DNA from: an uncultured Collinsella sp.
Lineage (GTDB): Bacteria > Actinomycetota > Coriobacteriia > Coriobacteriales > Coriobacteriaceae
Length of the DNA: 15,977 nucleotides
Assembly: GCA_902489855.1 (NCBI GenBank)
Contig: CABUBS010000023.1
Location: 1 to 15,977 of the forward strand
Reading direction: 5' to 3'
Positions 14,456 to 15,977 of the stretch are shown here, piece by piece; the stretch's first letter is position 1; each line of letters starts with the position of its first letter. The notes beneath the pieces were generated by a model. That model had not been told where the DNA came from, searched no databases, and was given only the letters and a program-made list of their open reading frames with translations. The position numbers and the translations under genes are program-made.

Positions 14456-15977
14456 ATGAAACGACCCCCTTATTACCTGCTCTGCGCGATCGCGTGCGCG
14501 TCCATGGTCGGCGCGACGATGCCTATGGCAGCCATTGCGGAGGCGATTCAGCCTCAAGAAACCGCCGAGCAGCAGGCGCAATCCGACGCCACGAACGGCG
14601 ACACAGGCGAAGCCGAAGACGGCGCCAACACAAATGCGACAGCAGATACCGTAGAGGACAGCACCGCAACATCCACCGGCACCAACGCCGTCAACGCGGA
14701 AAGCGCTGACGCCACCACCGCCGCGACAGGCACTCCCGCTCCATCCCTCCGCGCCCAAACCAACGGCACGCCCGAGGCGATTTCCGCCGCGGCAGAAACC
14801 GGCTACGCCCACTCCGCCACCGCGAGCCAAAACGGCGTCACCTTCACCGTCTCGTGGAACGAGGCCCCCGCGGGCACCGCGACGACCTTCCACGTAACCC
14901 AGACCAGCGGCTCGTCCCAGGCCAAGGCGCGCATGGACGTGCCCACCTATTGGGACGGCGGCAGCCAGGAAAGCGTCTGCGACCCGTCGCGCCCGGCATG
15001 GGCCAGCTACTACAGCCTGGGCACCGCGGGCCACGACTTTACCTTTGACTTCACGGCATCGGGCACGTACCGCATCTACTTCTACTTTATGGACAACGAC
15101 AGAAACGACCCCCAAAACGACAAGGGGATCTACTACCTGCGCACCACCGCGGAGGTGACCGTAAACGATGCCGCCCGCCCAAGCGTCACGCAGATCGTCA
15201 ACGACGCCGTGGCCCAGTGCAGGCAAGAGACTAACGGCTCGGAATACGACATGGCGCTGTGGCTCCACGACTGGACGCTCGACCAGCTGGAGTACGACCA
15301 CAGCCTCAACTGGTGCTCGGCCGAAAGCGGCCTCACGCGCCACCAGGGCACCTGCGAGAGCTACCAGCGCATCTACTCCAAGCTCCTTGACGCCGCGGAC
15401 ATCGCCAACGGCCGCATCACCGGCAACGGCCACACCTGGAACGCCGTAAAGATCGACGGCAAATGGTGCCAGATGGACCTAACCTGGGACGACACCAGCG
15501 AAAACTGGTACGGAGACCTTGACCAGCGCCATCTGTACTTTGGCCTGACCGACGAGTTCATGGCAATCGCCCACTGCGACCACACGGCTAACTACCAGAA
15601 GGACGGCTACGCCTACCGCTCGACCGACCTGTCCAACAATTACTTTGTGCGAAACGGCAAGGCCGATGAATGGGCAGAGAAGTATGCCGACCGCATTCAG
15701 CAGCACTTGGATACCAAGGAAGAGAGCTTTTCCATTGACGCTGACAACCAGTCTTTCCCGCCGAGCATCTCGGGGATTCAGAACGGGATTGTTGCGTACG
15801 CGATGAATCGGAGGGAGTGGAAAGTCCAAGGCGCCAAGGTTGAGCTGGCCGCGACTTCGAATGTCACCAAAGAATCAAACAGCAAATGGAGCGCTAAGTA
15901 CGACCTGAAAGCAAAATACAAAGCAACCGTACTGGAGAGGACCCTCGACGACGGCGACTACCGCCTGACGTCCGTGC
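14456..15977 (+). CDS. Secreted transglutaminase-like protein, 3' end outside window
   Basis: 507 codons are visible and the frame is open at the right edge. The N-terminus MKRPPYYLLCAIACASMVGA is a signal peptide, with cleavage probably after the AIA or AEA near residues 28-31. Residues 32-100 are a low-complexity Ala/Thr/Asn/Glu linker. About 120-245 looks like a beta-rich domain. The transglutaminase/protease core follows, with a Cys-His-Asp triad C300 (GTCESY), H326 (NGHTWNAV) and D341 (QMDLTWDD). Similar secreted proteins are common on the surface of Coriobacteriia and often end in repeats or a wall anchor, which would lie outside the window. The ATG at 14456 has a GAGAGG seven bases upstream. 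Whether it is a protease, cross-linker or peptidoglycan-related enzyme cannot be told. Confidence 0.85.
   Translation, partial: MKRPPYYLLCAIACASMVGATMPMAAIAEAIQPQETAEQQAQSDATNGDTGEAEDGANTNATADTVEDSTATSTGTNAVNAESADATTAATGTPAPSLRAQTNGTPEAISAAAETGYAHSATASQNGVTFTVSWNEAPAGTATTFHVTQTSGSSQAKARMDVPTYWDGGSQESVCDPSRPAWASYYSLGTAGHDFTFDFTASGTYRIYFYFMDNDRNDPQNDKGIYYLRTTAEVTVNDAARPSVTQIVNDAVAQCRQETNGSEYDMALWLHDWTLDQLEYDHSLNWCSAESGLTRHQGTCESYQRIYSKLLDAADIANGRITGNGHTWNAVKIDGKWCQMDLTWDDTSENWYGDLDQRHLYFGLTDEFMAIAHCDHTANYQKDGYAYRSTDLSNNYFVRNGKADEWAEKYADRIQQHLDTKEESFSIDADNQSFPPSISGIQNGIVAYAMNRREWKVQGAKVELAATSNVTKESNSKWSAKYDLKAKYKATVLERTLDDGDYRLTSV

Noticed and set aside
14438..15433. 331-codon open frame on the minus strand
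   Set aside because: Antisense to the transglutaminase-like gene, with Gly/Val/Ala/Arg-rich shadow composition.

Overview
The window looks like a chromosomal piece of a high-GC Gram-positive gut anaerobe of the Coriobacteriia, most probably Collinsella or a close relative. This is an inference from protein style and codon use; there is no rRNA or tRNA gene to test it. Nearly every gene up to about 12580 lies on the minus strand; everything after that is on the plus strand.

Region 1 (1-8832, minus strand, GC-rich) is a Gram-positive-type Pel exopolysaccharide operon. In transcription order it reads pelD, pelE, pelA (deacetylase type, DUF2194-like), pelF, pelG and a CotH-like lipoprotein kinase gene that runs off the left edge. 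The genes overlap by 4-11 bases or are 3 bases apart, so they are translationally coupled. PelD should sense cyclic di-GMP: it has an RxxD inhibitory site beside a dead GGDEF motif. PelF should polymerise the sugar, PelE and PelG should form the membrane synthase/export complex, and PelA should deacetylate the chain. There is no PelB or PelC and no glycoside hydrolase part of PelA, as expected for a cell without an outer membrane.

Region 2 (8961-13364) is a visibly more AT-rich accessory island. One sampled 60-base row there (11461-11520) has 26 G+C, against 38 in a row of the pel operon (4501-4560). It carries a three-gene toxin-antitoxin-chaperone module (MqsR-like toxin, MqsA-like antitoxin with an extra C-terminal tail, SecB-like chaperone) behind a near-consensus promoter covered by two perfect palindromes. 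Next come about 370 bases with three strong hairpins and no gene. Then comes a two-gene CBASS-type anti-phage operon: a 2TM SLATT effector followed by a CD-NTase with an AGS-C sensor domain. Divergent from it lies a gene interrupted by an in-frame TAA, perhaps a PD-(D/E)xK-like protein.

Region 3 (13596-15977, plus strand) holds a gene of unknown function split by a one-base frameshift in a G run, then a secreted transglutaminase-like protein that continues past the right edge.

The most noteworthy parts are the chaperone-controlled toxin-antitoxin module with its double operator, the SMODS-SLATT system, and the Pel operon with an SDR-fused PelD and a coupled CotH-like kinase.
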